Shown here: piece by piece, positions 49,225 through 60,754 of the stretch | Layout of the letters: the number at the start of each line of letters is the position of its first letter | How positions within the stretch are numbered: position 1 is the first letter of the stretch | Assembly (NCBI RefSeq): GCF_003952425.1 | Contig: NZ_CP034449.1 | Coordinates: 4,311,001-4,375,000 of the forward strand | Direction of reading: 5' to 3' | DNA from: Mesorhizobium sp. M2A.F.Ca.ET.046.03.2.1 | Lineage (GTDB): Bacteria > Pseudomonadota > Alphaproteobacteria > Rhizobiales > Rhizobiaceae | DNA: 64,000 bases | Made by a program: the position numbers and the translations under genes | The notes under the pieces: model-generated | What the model was told of the DNA's origin: nothing | Database searches by the model: none | The model's input: only the letters and a program-made list of their open reading frames with translations

Positions 49225-51495
49225 ATGCGTGATACGGCCGGTGGCCCGCGCGTTCTGCTCAAACGGCTTCGCGAGCTCATGCAGGAGCCGCTGGAGCCGC
49301 AGGAGCGGCTCGACCGTATCGTGCGCGACATCGCCTCCAACATGGTGGCGGAAGTCTGCTCGCTCTATGTGCTGCGCGCCGACTCCGTGCTCGAGCTCTA
49401 CGCCACCGAAGGTCTGAACCCCAACGCCGTCCACCTGTCGCAGTTGCGGCTGGGGCAGGGCCTGGTCGGCACGATTGCCGCCAGCGCGCGGCCGCTCAAC
49501 CTGTCCAACGCGCAGGAGCACCCGGCCTTCGCCTATCTGCCGGAGACCGGCGAAGAGATCTACAACTCCTTCCTCGGCGTGCCGGTGCTGAGGGCGGGGC
49601 GCACGCTGGGCGTGCTGGTGGTGCAGAACAAGACCATGCGCCATTATCGAGACGACGAGGTCGAGGCGCTGGAAACCACGGCGATGGTGATCGCCGAGAT
49701 GATCGCCACCGGCGATCTCGCGCGCCTGACCCGGCCCGGGCTGGAGCTCGACCTGCGCCGTCCGGTGAGCTTCACCGGCCTTTCCTTCAACGAGGGCGTC
49801 GGCCTCGGCCATGTCGTGCTGCACGAGCCGCGCATCGTCGTCACCAACCTGTTCAACGAGGACAGCGAGGAGGAGGTGCGCCGGCTGCAGTCCTCGCTCG
49901 GCTCGCTCAGGCTGTCCATCGACGACATGCTGGAGCGGCGCGAAGTCGCCTTCGAGGGCGAGCACCGCGAGGTGCTCGAGGCCTATCGCATGTTCGCCAA
50001 TGACAGCGGTTGGGTGCGCCGGCTGGAAGAGGCGATCCGCAACGGCCTGACCGCGGAAGCGGCGGTCGAGAAGGTGCAGAGCGACATGCGCGCCCGCATG
50101 CTGCACATGACAGACCCTTATCTGCGCGAGCGGATGAGCGATTTCGACGACCTTGCCAACCGGCTCCTGCGCCAGTTGATGGGGCGCGGCCCCGAGGATG
50201 TCGCGGCCGCGCTGCCCAAGGACGCCATCATCGTCGCCCGTTCGATGGGCGCGGCCGAACTGCTCGACTATCCGCGCGACAAGCTGCGCGGCCTGGTGCT
50301 GGAGGATGGCGCCGCGACCAGCCATGTCGTCATCGTCGCCCGCGCCATGGGCATTCCCGTCGCCGGCCAGATGAAGGGCGCCGTTTCCATGGCGGAAAAC
50401 GGCGACGCCATCATTGTGGACGGCGAGGAAGGGACCATCCACCTGCGGCCGCAGTCGGATCTCGAGGCCGCCTATGCCGAAAAGGTCCGGTTCCGGGCCC
50501 GACGGCAGGAAGTGTACCGGGAACTGCGCAAGAAGCCGTCGCTGACCAAGGATGGCGTTCCGGTCGATCTCCTGATGAATGCGGGTCTTGCCGTCGATCT
50601 GCCGCAGCTGACCGAATCGGGCGCCGCCGGCATCGGACTCTTCCGCACCGAATTGCAGTTCATGGTCGCCTCGACCTTCCCGCGCGCCGAGGCGCAGGAG
50701 CGGCTCTACCGCGACGTCCTCGATGCCGCGCGCGGCAAGCCGGTCACCTTCCGCACCATCGATATCGGGGGAGACAAGGTGCTGCCTTATTTCAAGGGCG
50801 CGATCCAGGAGGAAAACCCGGCGCTCGGCTGGCGCGCGATCCGGCTCACGCTCGATCGTCCCGGCCTGCTCAGAACGCAGATCCGGGCGCTGCTGAAAGC
50901 CAGCGGCGGCCGCGAGCTGAAGCTGATGCTGCCTATGGTGACCGAGCTGTCGGAGATCGCGCAGGCGCGCGAGATCATCGACCGGGAGGTCCGGCACCTG
51001 TCGCGCTTTGCCCATCACCTGCCCACCAGCCTTAAGCTCGGCGCGATGCTGGAAGTGCCCTCGCTCTTGTTCCAGCTCGACGAACTTATGAAGGCGGTGG
51101 ATTTCGTTTCGGTCGGCTCCAACGACCTCTTCCAGTTCATGATGGCGGTCGACCGCGGCAACACGCAGCTTGCCGACCGTTTCGACACGCTTTCGGCGCC
51201 GTTCCTGCGGGTGTTGAAGACGATTGCCGATGCCGGCGTGCGCAACAACACGCCGGTGACGCTGTGCGGCGAGCTTGCCGGCAAGCCGATCTCGGCAATG
51301 GCGCTGATCGGCCTCGGCTTCCGCTCGATCTCGATGTCGCCGGCCTCGATCGGCCCGGTCAAGGCGATGCTGACAGAGCTGCCGCTGCAGGAGCTGAAAG
51401 ACTTCTTCAAGGACAATCTGATGGCGCCCAGCCTGGGAACGCCGATGCGGGCGCTGCTGCAGGCGTTTGCCGACGACCGTTCTATTCCGCTCTAG
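49225..51495 (+). CDS. ptsP: Nitrogen-type phosphoenolpyruvate phosphotransferase EI (GAF domain)
   Basis: A 756-residue EI-Ntr. The N-terminal GAF domain (about 15-160, where NtrC-linked glutamine sensing is proposed) is followed by the PEP-utilising N-domain with the phosphohistidine H367 in GAATSHVVIVARAMGIP, and the C-terminal PEP-binding barrel with RTEL, FRTIDIGGDKVLPYF and LCGELAGKP. It passes phosphate from PEP to NPr and EIIA-Ntr, adjusting nitrogen, potassium and envelope responses. ATG 49225 (MRDTAGGPR) fits the family; ATG 49201 is in frame. It follows lysC, as in other rhizobia. Confidence 0.95.
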   Translation: MRDTAGGPRVLLKRLRELMQEPLEPQERLDRIVRDIASNMVAEVCSLYVLRADSVLELYATEGLNPNAVHLSQLRLGQGLVGTIAASARPLNLSNAQEHPAFAYLPETGEEIYNSFLGVPVLRAGRTLGVLVVQNKTMRHYRDDEVEALETTAMVIAEMIATGDLARLTRPGLELDLRRPVSFTGLSFNEGVGLGHVVLHEPRIVVTNLFNEDSEEEVRRLQSSLGSLRLSIDDMLERREVAFEGEHREVLEAYRMFANDSGWVRRLEEAIRNGLTAEAAVEKVQSDMRARMLHMTDPYLRERMSDFDDLANRLLRQLMGRGPEDVAAALPKDAIIVARSMGAAELLDYPRDKLRGLVLEDGAATSHVVIVARAMGIPVAGQMKGAVSMAENGDAIIVDGEEGTIHLRPQSDLEAAYAEKVRFRARRQEVYRELRKKPSLTKDGVPVDLLMNAGLAVDLPQLTESGAAGIGLFRTELQFMVASTFPRAEAQERLYRDVLDAARGKPVTFRTIDIGGDKVLPYFKGAIQEENPALGWRAIRLTLDRPGLLRTQIRALLKASGGRELKLMLPMVTELSEIAQAREIIDREVRHLSRFAHHLPTSLKLGAMLEVPSLLFQLDELMKAVDFVSVGSNDLFQFMMAVDRGNTQLADRFDTLSAPFLRVLKTIADAGVRNNTPVTLCGELAGKPISAMALIGLGFRSISMSPASIGPVKAMLTELPLQELKDFFKDNLMAPSLGTPMRALLQAFADDRSIPL

Positions 51496-51496
51496 A

Positions 51497-51613
51497 TTCA
51501 CGTGAGGGCGGTCTGCAAATGGCGATTTTCTGCGCTCCCGGTGCTCATGTACCTAAATGTACATTCGGCTCCAGTTCTCGAAACTCGCCATTTTCGACTC
51601 GCCCTGACGTGAA
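51497..51613. repeat. Palindromic repeat, family A copy 2 (nested hairpin)
   Basis: The inner core (about 51520-51590), TGGCGA...TTCTGCGCTCCCGGTGCTC, centred on ATGTAC-CTAA-ATGTAC, shares its sequence with 19990-20048. Outer arms TTCACGTGAGGGCG (51497-51510) and CGCCCTGACGTGAA (51600-51613) pair at 13 of 14 positions and differ from the outer arms of copy 1. It lies between ptsP and prfA. Confidence 0.82.
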
Positions 51614-51634
51614 TTCCATCGAAGTTCGAAGACC

Positions 51635-52714
51635 ATGATCAACCTGCCTCGCGACCGTATGGATCAAGTCGTCAAGCGTTTCGACATGCTCGAAGCGCAG
51701 ATGGCGGCCGGGCCTGCCGCCGATCAATATGTCAAAATGGCTTCCGAATATGCCGACATCCAGGAGATGGTGGGCAAGATCCGGTCGTTGCGAGCAGCCG
51801 AGCAGGAGCAGGCGGATCTCGAGGCGATGCTCGCCGACAAGGCAACCGATGCCGAGATGCGGGCCCTGGCCGAGGCGGACCTGCCGGAGGTCGAGAGCCG
51901 CATCGAGGCGCTGCAGAAGGACATCCAAATCCTGCTCCTGCCCAAGGATGCGGCCGACGAAAGGAACGCCATCCTCGAAATCCGCGCGGGCACCGGCGGC
52001 GACGAGGCAGCACTGTTCGCAGGCGATCTCTTCCGCATGTATGAGCGCTATGCCGCCTCGCGCGGCTGGCGCTTCGAGGTCGTTTCGGCCAGCGACGGCG
52101 AGGTCGGCGGCTACAAGGAAATCATCGCCTCGGTGTCGGGCAAGGGCGTGTTCGCGCATCTGAAGTTCGAATCCGGCGTTCACCGCGTCCAGCGCGTGCC
52201 GGAAACCGAAGCCGGCGGGCGCATCCATACCTCGGCGGCGACGGTCGCTGTGCTGCCCGAGGCCGAGGAGGTCGATATCGACGTCCGGCCGGAGGATATC
52301 CGCATCGATACGATGCGCGCCTCGGGGTCCGGCGGTCAGCACGTCAACACCACCGACTCGGCGGTTCGCATCACCCACCTGCCAACCGGCATCATGGTGG
52401 TGCAGGCGGAGAAGTCGCAGCACCAGAACCGGGCGCGCGCCATGCAGATCCTGCGCGCGCGGCTCTACGACCTCGAGCGCAGCCGCGCGGATGAGGAGCG
52501 CTCTGAGTCACGCAAATCGCAGGTCGGGTCCGGCGACCGGTCGGAGCGCATCCGCACCTACAACTTCCCGCAAGGGCGCGTCACCGACCATCGCATTAAC
52601 CTCACGCTCTACAAGCTCGACCGGGTGATGATGGGCGAGCTCGACGAGGTCATCGACGCGCTGATCGCCGACCATCAGTCGAAGCTGCTTGCCGATATGA
52701 GCCTCGATGGCTGA
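51635..52714 (+). CDS. prfA: Peptide chain release factor 1
   Basis: A 359-residue RF1 that ends translation at UAA and UAG. The GGQ peptidyl-hydrolysis motif is at residues 233-235 ([24 protein letters not shown]). [18 protein letters not shown] and the early [22 protein letters not shown] are standard. Its stop overlaps the start of prmC by 8 bp; PrmC methylates the GGQ glutamine of this protein, so the pair is functionally and translationally linked. Confidence 0.97.
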   Translation: MINLPRDRMDQVVKRFDMLEAQMAAGPAADQYVKMASEYADIQEMVGKIRSLRAAEQEQADLEAMLADKATDAEMRALAEADLPEVESRIEALQKDIQILLLPKDAADERNAILEIRAGTGGDEAALFAGDLFRMYERYAASRGWRFEVVSASDGEVGGYKEIIASVSGKGVFAHLKFESGVHRVQRVPETEAGGRIHTSAATVAVLPEAEEVDIDVRPEDIRIDTMRASGSGGQHVNTTDSAVRITHLPTGIMVVQAEKSQHQNRARAMQILRARLYDLERSRADEERSESRKSQVGSGDRSERIRTYNFPQGRVTDHRINLTLYKLDRVMMGELDEVIDALIADHQSKLLADMSLDG

Positions 52715-53585
52715 TCGACTGCCCGCCGCGCTTGGCCCGCTGCTCAGGGCGGCGCGCGAACGTCTGGCCACCGCCGGCATTGACGATCCAGGGCTCGATT
52801 CCCGGCTGATCGTCGAACATTTTTCCGGCACGACCCGCACCCAGGCAATTGCCGACCCAGGGCAAAAGGTGGGTTCGGCGGCGCTTTCGGCCATCGAATC
52901 CGCCCTGAGGCGTCGCGTCGCAGGCGAGCCGGCGCACCGCATCCTCGGTTATCGCGAATTCTACGGCTTGCGCCTGTCGCTCTCACCGGAGACGCTTGAG
53001 CCGCGGCCGGACACCGAGACGCTGGTAGACGCCATTCTGCCTTTCGCCAGGACAACGGCGGAAAGGCTCGGCGAATGCCGCATTCTCGACCTCGGCACCG
53101 GAACCGGCGCCATCGCGCTGGCCCTGCTCAACGCCGTTCCGGTTGCCACCGCGACGGGCGTCGACATTTCACCAGACGCATTGGCGACTGCGGCCGGAAA
53201 TGCCCGGGATCTGGGGCTCGGCGGGCGCTTCAAAGCCTTGCATTCCAACTGGTTCGAAAAAGTTTCGGGCTCCTACCATGTAATTGCCTCGAACCCTCCC
53301 TATATACCCAGTCGAGAGATTGGAAATCTGCAGGACGAGGTCCGCGATTTCGACCCGCACCGGGCCTTGGATGGTGGTGCGGATGGTTTGGACCCCTACC
53401 GGGTCATCGCCGCCGAAGCGGCAGGATTTCTGGAAACGCAAGGCAGGGTAGCGGTCGAGATCGGCCACACGCAGAAAAACGAGGTCAGCGGAATATTCGC
53501 GGCAGCGGGCTATGTGTTAACCGGAACACATCGCGACCTCGGCGGCAATGACAGAGTTCTGGTGTTCGAGCGGCGAAAGCCCTGA
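52707..53585 (+). CDS. prmC: Release factor glutamine methyltransferase
   Basis: A 292-residue PrmC/HemK. The N-terminal substrate-binding bundle is followed by the SAM loop [16 protein letters not shown] and the catalytic NPPY, starting at N196, as in other N5-glutamine methyltransferases. It methylates the GGQ glutamine of RF1 and RF2. It overlaps prfA by 8 bp. No other gene follows for 300 bp. Confidence 0.96.
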   Translation: MADRLPAALGPLLRAARERLATAGIDDPGLDSRLIVEHFSGTTRTQAIADPGQKVGSAALSAIESALRRRVAGEPAHRILGYREFYGLRLSLSPETLEPRPDTETLVDAILPFARTTAERLGECRILDLGTGTGAIALALLNAVPVATATGVDISPDALATAAGNARDLGLGGRFKALHSNWFEKVSGSYHVIASNPPYIPSREIGNLQDEVRDFDPHRALDGGADGLDPYRVIAAEAAGFLETQGRVAVEIGHTQKNEVSGIFAAAGYVLTGTHRDLGGNDRVLVFERRKP

Positions 53586-53889
53586 TACAGCGCGAAAAAA
53601 CCGCTTGGCAATATAAGGGAATGCAGTTAGGGTCCGGCTCAACCGGATGAGACGAAGCAGGCAGTGCTCCCAGCGATTCGGTTTTCCTTGGAAATAGCTG
53701 CCTTCTTGCGCAAACGACGCCCAAGCTTCGTGCGGGAATCGTCCGGCAAGTGATGTAACCGGAACAGGATGGCACGTGGCGCCAACGCAATTGATGCGGG
53801 CGAACGCCGGTGAAGAAACGAAACGGCTGGCTGCATGAGCGCCTCCGTTCGTGAAGAGTTTTTCGAAAATTCACTATGAAGAGAGTCTA
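53586..53889. other. 304-bp region between prmC and the DUF4167 gene
   Basis: No gene or repeat that I can support is present. GTAACCGGAAC at 53755-53765 looks like an ECF -35 but has no CGAA 16 bp later. A ribosome site GAAGAGAG lies just before the DUF4167 start, so part of this stretch is presumably its leader and promoter. Confidence 0.4.
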
Positions 53890-54924
53890 ATGAGGCCACA
53901 ACAGCAGAACAGGCGCATGCGCGGTCGCAACAACAATGGCGGCGGTGGCAACAACAACAACCGCAAGGGGCCAAATCCCCTGACCCGCACCTACGAGAGC
54001 AACGGCCCGGACGTGAAGATCCGCGGATCGGCTCAACAGATCGCCGAAAAATACGCCACACTCGCCCGTGACGCGCAGAGCTCCGGCGACAGGGTGATGG
54101 CGGAGAACTATCTCCAGCACGCCGAGCACTACAATCGCATCATTGCCGCCGCGCAGGCGCAGATGCCGATCCAGAACGCCCAGCAAAACCGCGACGACTT
54201 CGACGATGATCTCGATGAGGATCGTGACGAGTTCGATTCTGTCGGCAACAGCAACGGCGGTGGAGCCGAGGCGCCGGCCGCGGCGAACGGCTCGGGGCCG
54301 CAGCCTGTGATCGAAGGCACGCCGGCGGAGCTCGCCTACAACCAGGAAAACGGCCGCGACAACAACCGGCGCGACAACAACCAGCGCGACAACCGCGACA
54401 ACAATGGCCGCGACCGGCATCGTGACCGCCGCAACGGCGGCTACGGCCAGTATGGCCAGAACGGTCAGCGTGGCGACAACGCCCAGCGCGGCGAGCATGG
54501 CGGCCAGCAGTTCGACCAGAACCGGCGCAATGAGACCCCGGCGCAGCCCGAGGCCGCTGGAGAAGCCGGACCCCAGGCCGAGCAGGCGCCGCAGTTCGAC
54601 AGTTTCTCGCCGGCAGCGCTCGCCGCACAGGCGGAGCTCAACGAAGCCGCCATGGACAATGGCGGCGGTCGCCGGCCGCGGCGTCCGCGCCGCCCGCGCG
54701 GCACCTACGCCGACCAGGCCGGCAATGGCGAGCAGGGCGACCAGCCGCAGGGCGCAAGCCCCGAAAAGGCGGGCGAAGCACACAATGCGCCGAGCAATGG
54801 CGGCGAGGCCGGCGCCAAGCCCGCCGAAGAGGCAAGGCCGGCAAGCGAGCCTGTCGCCAGCGAGCCGGCGCCGGTCGCCGGCGAAGCTCCCGGCGAGCCT
54901 GTGACCGCCGACGCGAACAACTGA
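53890..54924 (+). CDS. DUF4167 protein with disordered Asn/Arg/Asp-rich tail
   Basis: A 344-residue cytoplasmic protein. Residues about 25-90 form the conserved DUF4167 domain, PNPLTRTYESNGPDVKIRG and AEKYATLARDAQSSGDRVMAENYLQHAEHYNRII. The rest is low complexity: N- and G-rich at the start, then repeats of RDNN, DRHRDRR, GQYGQNGQRGDN, and a Pro/Ala/Glu-rich end. This pattern suits an RNA- or ribonucleoprotein-associated protein, but function is unproven. It lies between prmC and clpB, the usual place in Hyphomicrobiales. The ATG at 53890 has GAAGAGAG upstream. Confidence 0.9.
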   Translation: MRPQQQNRRMRGRNNNGGGGNNNNRKGPNPLTRTYESNGPDVKIRGSAQQIAEKYATLARDAQSSGDRVMAENYLQHAEHYNRIIAAAQAQMPIQNAQQNRDDFDDDLDEDRDEFDSVGNSNGGGAEAPAAANGSGPQPVIEGTPAELAYNQENGRDNNRRDNNQRDNRDNNGRDRHRDRRNGGYGQYGQNGQRGDNAQRGEHGGQQFDQNRRNETPAQPEAAGEAGPQAEQAPQFDSFSPAALAAQAELNEAAMDNGGGRRPRRPRRPRGTYADQAGNGEQGDQPQGASPEKAGEAHNAPSNGGEAGAKPAEEARPASEPVASEPAPVAGEAPGEPVTADANN

Positions 54925-54950
54925 CACAAACGCCATTTCAGGCATTGCAG

Positions 54951-54978
54951 ACGGCGGGGATCTTTCTCCGCCGTTTTC
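54951..54978 (+). terminator. Rho-independent terminator of the DUF4167 gene
   Basis: ACGGCGG...CCGCCGT stem, extended by GA/TC inner pairing, followed by TTTCGTT. It lies 27 bp after the stop. Confidence 0.8.
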
Positions 54979-54990
54979 GTTCGCGCGCGG

Positions 54991-55079
54991 CTAAAGCGCG
55001 TCACGGCACGCTTTAGCTCTCTTTGCTCGATGCATGTCGCTTGGCCCAAAAGCGCCGCGCGCTTTTGGGGCGACATGCA
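54991..55079. repeat. Palindromic repeat, family C copy 3 with an extra hairpin
   Basis: CTAAAGCG...CGCTTTAG (54991-55016) and then TGCATGTCGC...CCCAAAAGC-GCCGCGC-GCTTTTGGG...CGACATGCA (55031-55079). This two-hairpin order is frequent between genes of Mesorhizobium and Rhizobium. It separates the DUF4167 terminator from the clpB promoter. Confidence 0.8.
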
Positions 55080-55113
55080 GTGGAATATTCTGCTTTGATC
55101 GACGTCAAGGCGT

Positions 55114-55142
55114 CTTGAGGGACCGCACCCCATACACCATAT
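55114..55142 (+). promoter_or_regulatory. Candidate RpoH heat-shock promoter of clpB
   Basis: CTTGAG, 17 bp, CCATAT. Alphaproteobacterial RpoH promoters have CTTG near -35 and a C-Y-TAT-like -10. It is 94 bp before the clpB ATG, giving a leader of about 85 nt. The match is fair, not perfect. Confidence 0.5.
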
Positions 55143-55177
55143 CTCGGCTGAACAGGGCTCGGCTCCTATGAGCGGGT

Positions 55178-55230
55178 CCGTCACCGCAATCTGATCCGGT
55201 GCCGCAAAGCGGGCCGGTGACGGAAGGAGA
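55178..55230 (+). promoter_or_regulatory. 5' leader hairpin abutting the clpB ribosome site
   Basis: CCGTCACCG (55178-55186) pairs perfectly with CGGTGACGG (55215-55223), directly followed by the AAGGAGA ribosome site (55224-55230). A CTCC at 55164-55167 could pair with the GGAG itself. Heat-opened leaders are known for heat-shock genes, so an RNA thermometer is possible but untested. Confidence 0.5.
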
Positions 55231-55235
55231 CAGAT

Positions 55236-57842
<2,607 letters not shown>

Positions 57843-57867
57843 TCCGGGTCGAGCTTGAATGAACGCG

Positions 57868-57902
57868 AAGCGCGTCGCACCGGTGCGGCGCGCTTTGTTA
57901 TT
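57868..57902 (+). terminator. Rho-independent terminator of clpB
   Basis: AAGCGCG-T-CGCACC against GGTGCG-G-CGCGCTT, a 13-bp stem with one mismatch, followed by TGTTATT. It starts 25 bp after the stop. Confidence 0.85.
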
Positions 57903-57954
57903 CCCGGTGACTGCGCATAATCGGCTGCCGATTCGGATAACCGGGAAGGACTCG

Positions 57955-58323
57955 ATGAAGCTCGACGATTACAACGGCTTTTGCGCTTCATTGCCCGCCA
58001 CGACGCATATCGTCCAATGGGGCGGCGCCCATGTCTGGAAGGTCGGCGGCAAGGTGTTCGCCATCGGCGGCTGGAACGACGGCGGCGAGCTTTTCGTCAC
58101 CTTCAAATGTTCCGAGATGGCCTATGACGTGCTAAAGGATCAGCCGGGCTGCCGGCCGGCGCCCTATCTCGCTTCGCGCGGCATGAAATGGATCCAGCGT
58201 CAGACAAGCCAAAGCATGGATGATGCGGCGCTCAAGGACTATCTGCGCGAAAGCCACCGCCTGGTCGTGCTGAAGCTGACCACACAGGCACGCAAGCAAT
58301 TGGGGCTCGCGCAAACTGGCTGA
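57955..58323 (+). CDS. MmcQ/YjbR family DNA-binding-like protein
   Basis: A 122-residue protein of the MmcQ/YjbR (CyaY-like fold) family: MKLDDYNGFCASLPATTHIVQWGGAHVWKVGGKVFAIGGW, then FKCSEMAYDVLKDQPGCRPAPYLASRGMKWIQ, and a C-terminal helix YLRESHRLVVLKLTTQARKQLGL. Members are thought to bind DNA or other ligands; function is unproven. ATG 57955 has GGAAGGA 6 bp upstream. Confidence 0.9.
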   Translation: MKLDDYNGFCASLPATTHIVQWGGAHVWKVGGKVFAIGGWNDGGELFVTFKCSEMAYDVLKDQPGCRPAPYLASRGMKWIQRQTSQSMDDAALKDYLRESHRLVVLKLTTQARKQLGLAQTG

Positions 58324-58452
58324 TGTTCCTCAAGGCACTTGAAATCCGCCATCTTCATGCCCGGTTCATGTTGGAACCTTAACTTGGGTAACTGGTTTGC
58401 TGGCGAAGATTCGCCCGTCAGAAGCCAGAGTCGACCGGAGAGCTTGACCCCC

Positions 58453-59988
58453 ATGCTGCGCTTGATCTTTTCCCTATCGGCACTCGCGGCCGGGCTGGCG
58501 TCTTCCGGCGCGTTCGCCGCGCCGAGCGCGGATGGCCCGCAAGGCGTGCGCCCGGCTGAACGCGGCGTGCTGATGCTGGCCCAGGAAGGCAATATCGATA
58601 TCTATTACGACGCCAGGGGCAATCGGGTGCTGGTCGATGCCGACACCGGCAAGGTCATCGCCATCCAGCCGCCGGGGAGCAGGCTCGACCGCCGGGCGCT
58701 TCGCCGGCAGCGCATGCAGGAGCTCGGCCGCGCGCCGGCCGAGGACGACGACCGCTACTATCTCGACAATCCCGAGGACATGGCTCGCTTCCGCCGGCGG
58801 CAGCTGGAGGAGAATGGCCGGGTCATCCCGCCGCCGGTCGACGAATACGATCCCAATAGCGGCGACAATTCCGTCGATGCCTATCCGCCGGCGCCCAACA
58901 ATGACGAAGGCTACGCCACCACCTATCCGGAAGAGCCGAAGTCCAACACGATCAAGCGCCAGCCGCTGAACGAGGCGTCGATCGACCCGGAGCAGCCGGG
59001 CCAGGGCGAGGTGCTGCAGACCAATCCGCAGGCCTCGTTGCCGCCGAACACGGGCGGCAAGGCCAGTGTCGATCCGTCGCTGTCGCTCGGGGTGCGTCAG
59101 GATGTTGCCGCGCTGCAGGTGCTGCTCGATCGCGGCGGCGCCTCGCCGGGCGTGATCGATGGGCGCTTCGGCTCCAATGTCGACAAGGCGCTGGCCGCCT
59201 ATAACGAAATAAACGGCACCAATCTGAAGTCGACAGATGCGGTCGGCATCCAGGCCGCGCTCGCCCAGTCGGGCGGCGATCCCTTTGCTTCCTACACGAT
59301 CACGCCGGAAGACGCGGCCGGCCCGTATGTCGCCTCGATCCCCGAGGATTACAGCCAGAAGGCCAAGCTCAACTGCATGTGCTACACCTCGGTCACCGAG
59401 GCGCTGGCCGAGCGCTTCCACATGGACGAGACCTATCTGAAGTCGATCAACAAGGGGGTCGACTTCAATCGCCCCGGCACGATGATCAAGGTCGCCAATT
59501 TCGGCAAGCTGGTCTCGACGCCGGTGACGCGCATCATCGCCGACAAGACCAAGAAGGAAGTCTACGCCTATGATGGCAGCGGCAAGCTGGTCGCGGCCTA
59601 TCCGGCGACGATCGGCTCGGCCGACACGCCGTCGCCGACCGGCATCCATGCCGTCTCGCGCATCGCGCTCGACCCGAACTACACCTACAATCCCAACATC
59701 AATTTCAAGCAGGGCCAGAACGACAAGATCCTGACCGTCCCGCCGGGACCAAACGGTCCGGTCGGCTCGGTGTGGATCGCGCTCGACAAGCCGACTTACG
59801 GTATCCATGGCACGCCCGATCCCTCCAAGATCGGCAAGACCGAGAGCCATGGCTGCGTGCGCCTGACCAACTGGGATGCGCGCGAGCTTGCCAAGCTGGT
59901 GTCGCCGGGCGTCACGGTGGAGTTCGTCGGCGGACCAACGATCGCGGAGGTCGGCGGGACCTCAACCGATGAGTTTACGCAGCAGTGA
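58453..59988 (+). CDS. L,D-transpeptidase with peptidoglycan-binding domain
   Basis: A 511-residue periplasmic protein. The signal peptide ends near residue 24 (SGAFA before APSAD). A long charged linker (RRQRMQELGRAPAEDDDRYYLDNPEDMARF) precedes a PG_binding_1 domain (about 213-275: LGVRQDVAALQVLLDRGG), a LysM-like segment (YLKSINKGVDFNRPGTMIKV) and the YkuD catalytic domain, with H in YGIHGT and the S-H466-G-C468 active site (ESHGCVRLTN). It makes 3-3 cross-links or attaches proteins to peptidoglycan. It overlaps the convergent DUF1211 gene by 27 bp. ATG 58453 begins the signal peptide. Confidence 0.93.
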   Translation: MLRLIFSLSALAAGLASSGAFAAPSADGPQGVRPAERGVLMLAQEGNIDIYYDARGNRVLVDADTGKVIAIQPPGSRLDRRALRRQRMQELGRAPAEDDDRYYLDNPEDMARFRRRQLEENGRVIPPPVDEYDPNSGDNSVDAYPPAPNNDEGYATTYPEEPKSNTIKRQPLNEASIDPEQPGQGEVLQTNPQASLPPNTGGKASVDPSLSLGVRQDVAALQVLLDRGGASPGVIDGRFGSNVDKALAAYNEINGTNLKSTDAVGIQAALAQSGGDPFASYTITPEDAAGPYVASIPEDYSQKAKLNCMCYTSVTEALAERFHMDETYLKSINKGVDFNRPGTMIKVANFGKLVSTPVTRIIADKTKKEVYAYDGSGKLVAAYPATIGSADTPSPTGIHAVSRIALDPNYTYNPNINFKQGQNDKILTVPPGPNGPVGSVWIALDKPTYGIHGTPDPSKIGKTESHGCVRLTNWDARELAKLVSPGVTVEFVGGPTIAEVGGTSTDEFTQQ

Positions 59989-60594
59989 GGCGCGCGGCGC
60001 CGCGGCATAGATGAGCTGCACCAGCAGGATGAAGCCTATGCCGAGCAGCGGCGTGATCAGGCACAGCGCCGCGCCGACCGCCCACAGGGTCTGCGCCTTG
60101 ACGATACGATTGTAGACGGTGCGCCGCGTTTCAGCGTCGACGTCCTCGGCGATCATGCCGTTCCTGTCGGCATACCACCAACTGGCGAACAGCGTCGCGC
60201 CCAGCATCAGCAGGTTCAGCCAGTAGACCAGCACCGCGATCCTGAACTCGAGGAAATCGGCCAGCAGGTCGGTCGAGAAGGGCAATAGTGCGATAAAGGC
60301 AAGAAAGCACAGGTTGAGCGTCGCCAGCCTGCGGTCCGACTTGGCGATCAGGCCATGCTGCGCCTGCTGGCCGAACCAGAAGATGGTGAGCGTCAGGAAG
60401 CTCAGCGCATAGGTCAGAAAGCGTGGCGCGAGCGCGAGGATCGCTCCGAGCAGCTCGCCTTCCGAGTGCACCGCCTCATGCGCCGGCACCCTGATCTCCA
60501 GGACGATCAGGGTCAGCGCGATTGCGAAGACGCCGTCGGTTATGCCGACGATGCGCCCGCGTCCTTCCGCCGACGGTTCGAGCGGTCGCTTCAT
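59962..60594 (-). CDS. TMEM175/DUF1211-family membrane protein, putative potassium channel
   Basis: A 210-residue six-helix membrane protein. The first helix carries ITDGVFAIALTLIVLEIRVP, the filter-lining signature (FSDGVFAIALTLLVLEI-like) of the TMEM175/DUF1211 family; the F-S is replaced by I-T. Human and bacterial TMEM175 proteins are potassium-permeable channels with such helix-1 filters. A single-repeat form like this one would assemble as a tetramer. ATG 60594 has a GGAGGGGG site; an ATG at 60609 is also in frame. Confidence 0.87.
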   Translation of the reverse strand: MKRPLEPSAEGRGRIVGITDGVFAIALTLIVLEIRVPAHEAVHSEGELLGAILALAPRFLTYALSFLTLTIFWFGQQAQHGLIAKSDRRLATLNLCFLAFIALLPFSTDLLADFLEFRIAVLVYWLNLLMLGATLFASWWYADRNGMIAEDVDAETRRTVYNRIVKAQTLWAVGAALCLITPLLGIGFILLVQLIYAAAPRASLLRKLIG

Positions 60595-60754
60595 GGCTTC
60601 CCCCTCCATACCTAATGTTGGAACCTAGCACGCGATCGACGGTTTGCCTTCAAGATTGCCGCTCACCTCGCCACCGGCCAGTGCCATCTGATTTCAAGAA
60701 CAGCGATGCTCTGGCTCGTTGTTGCAATCATTCCGGAGGGCTAAGCAGGGATTC

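Noticed and set aside
53755..53790. A second SigF-type promoter (GTAACC) upstream of DUF4167
   Set aside because: GTAACC is present, but 16 bp later the sequence is TGGC rather than CGAA.
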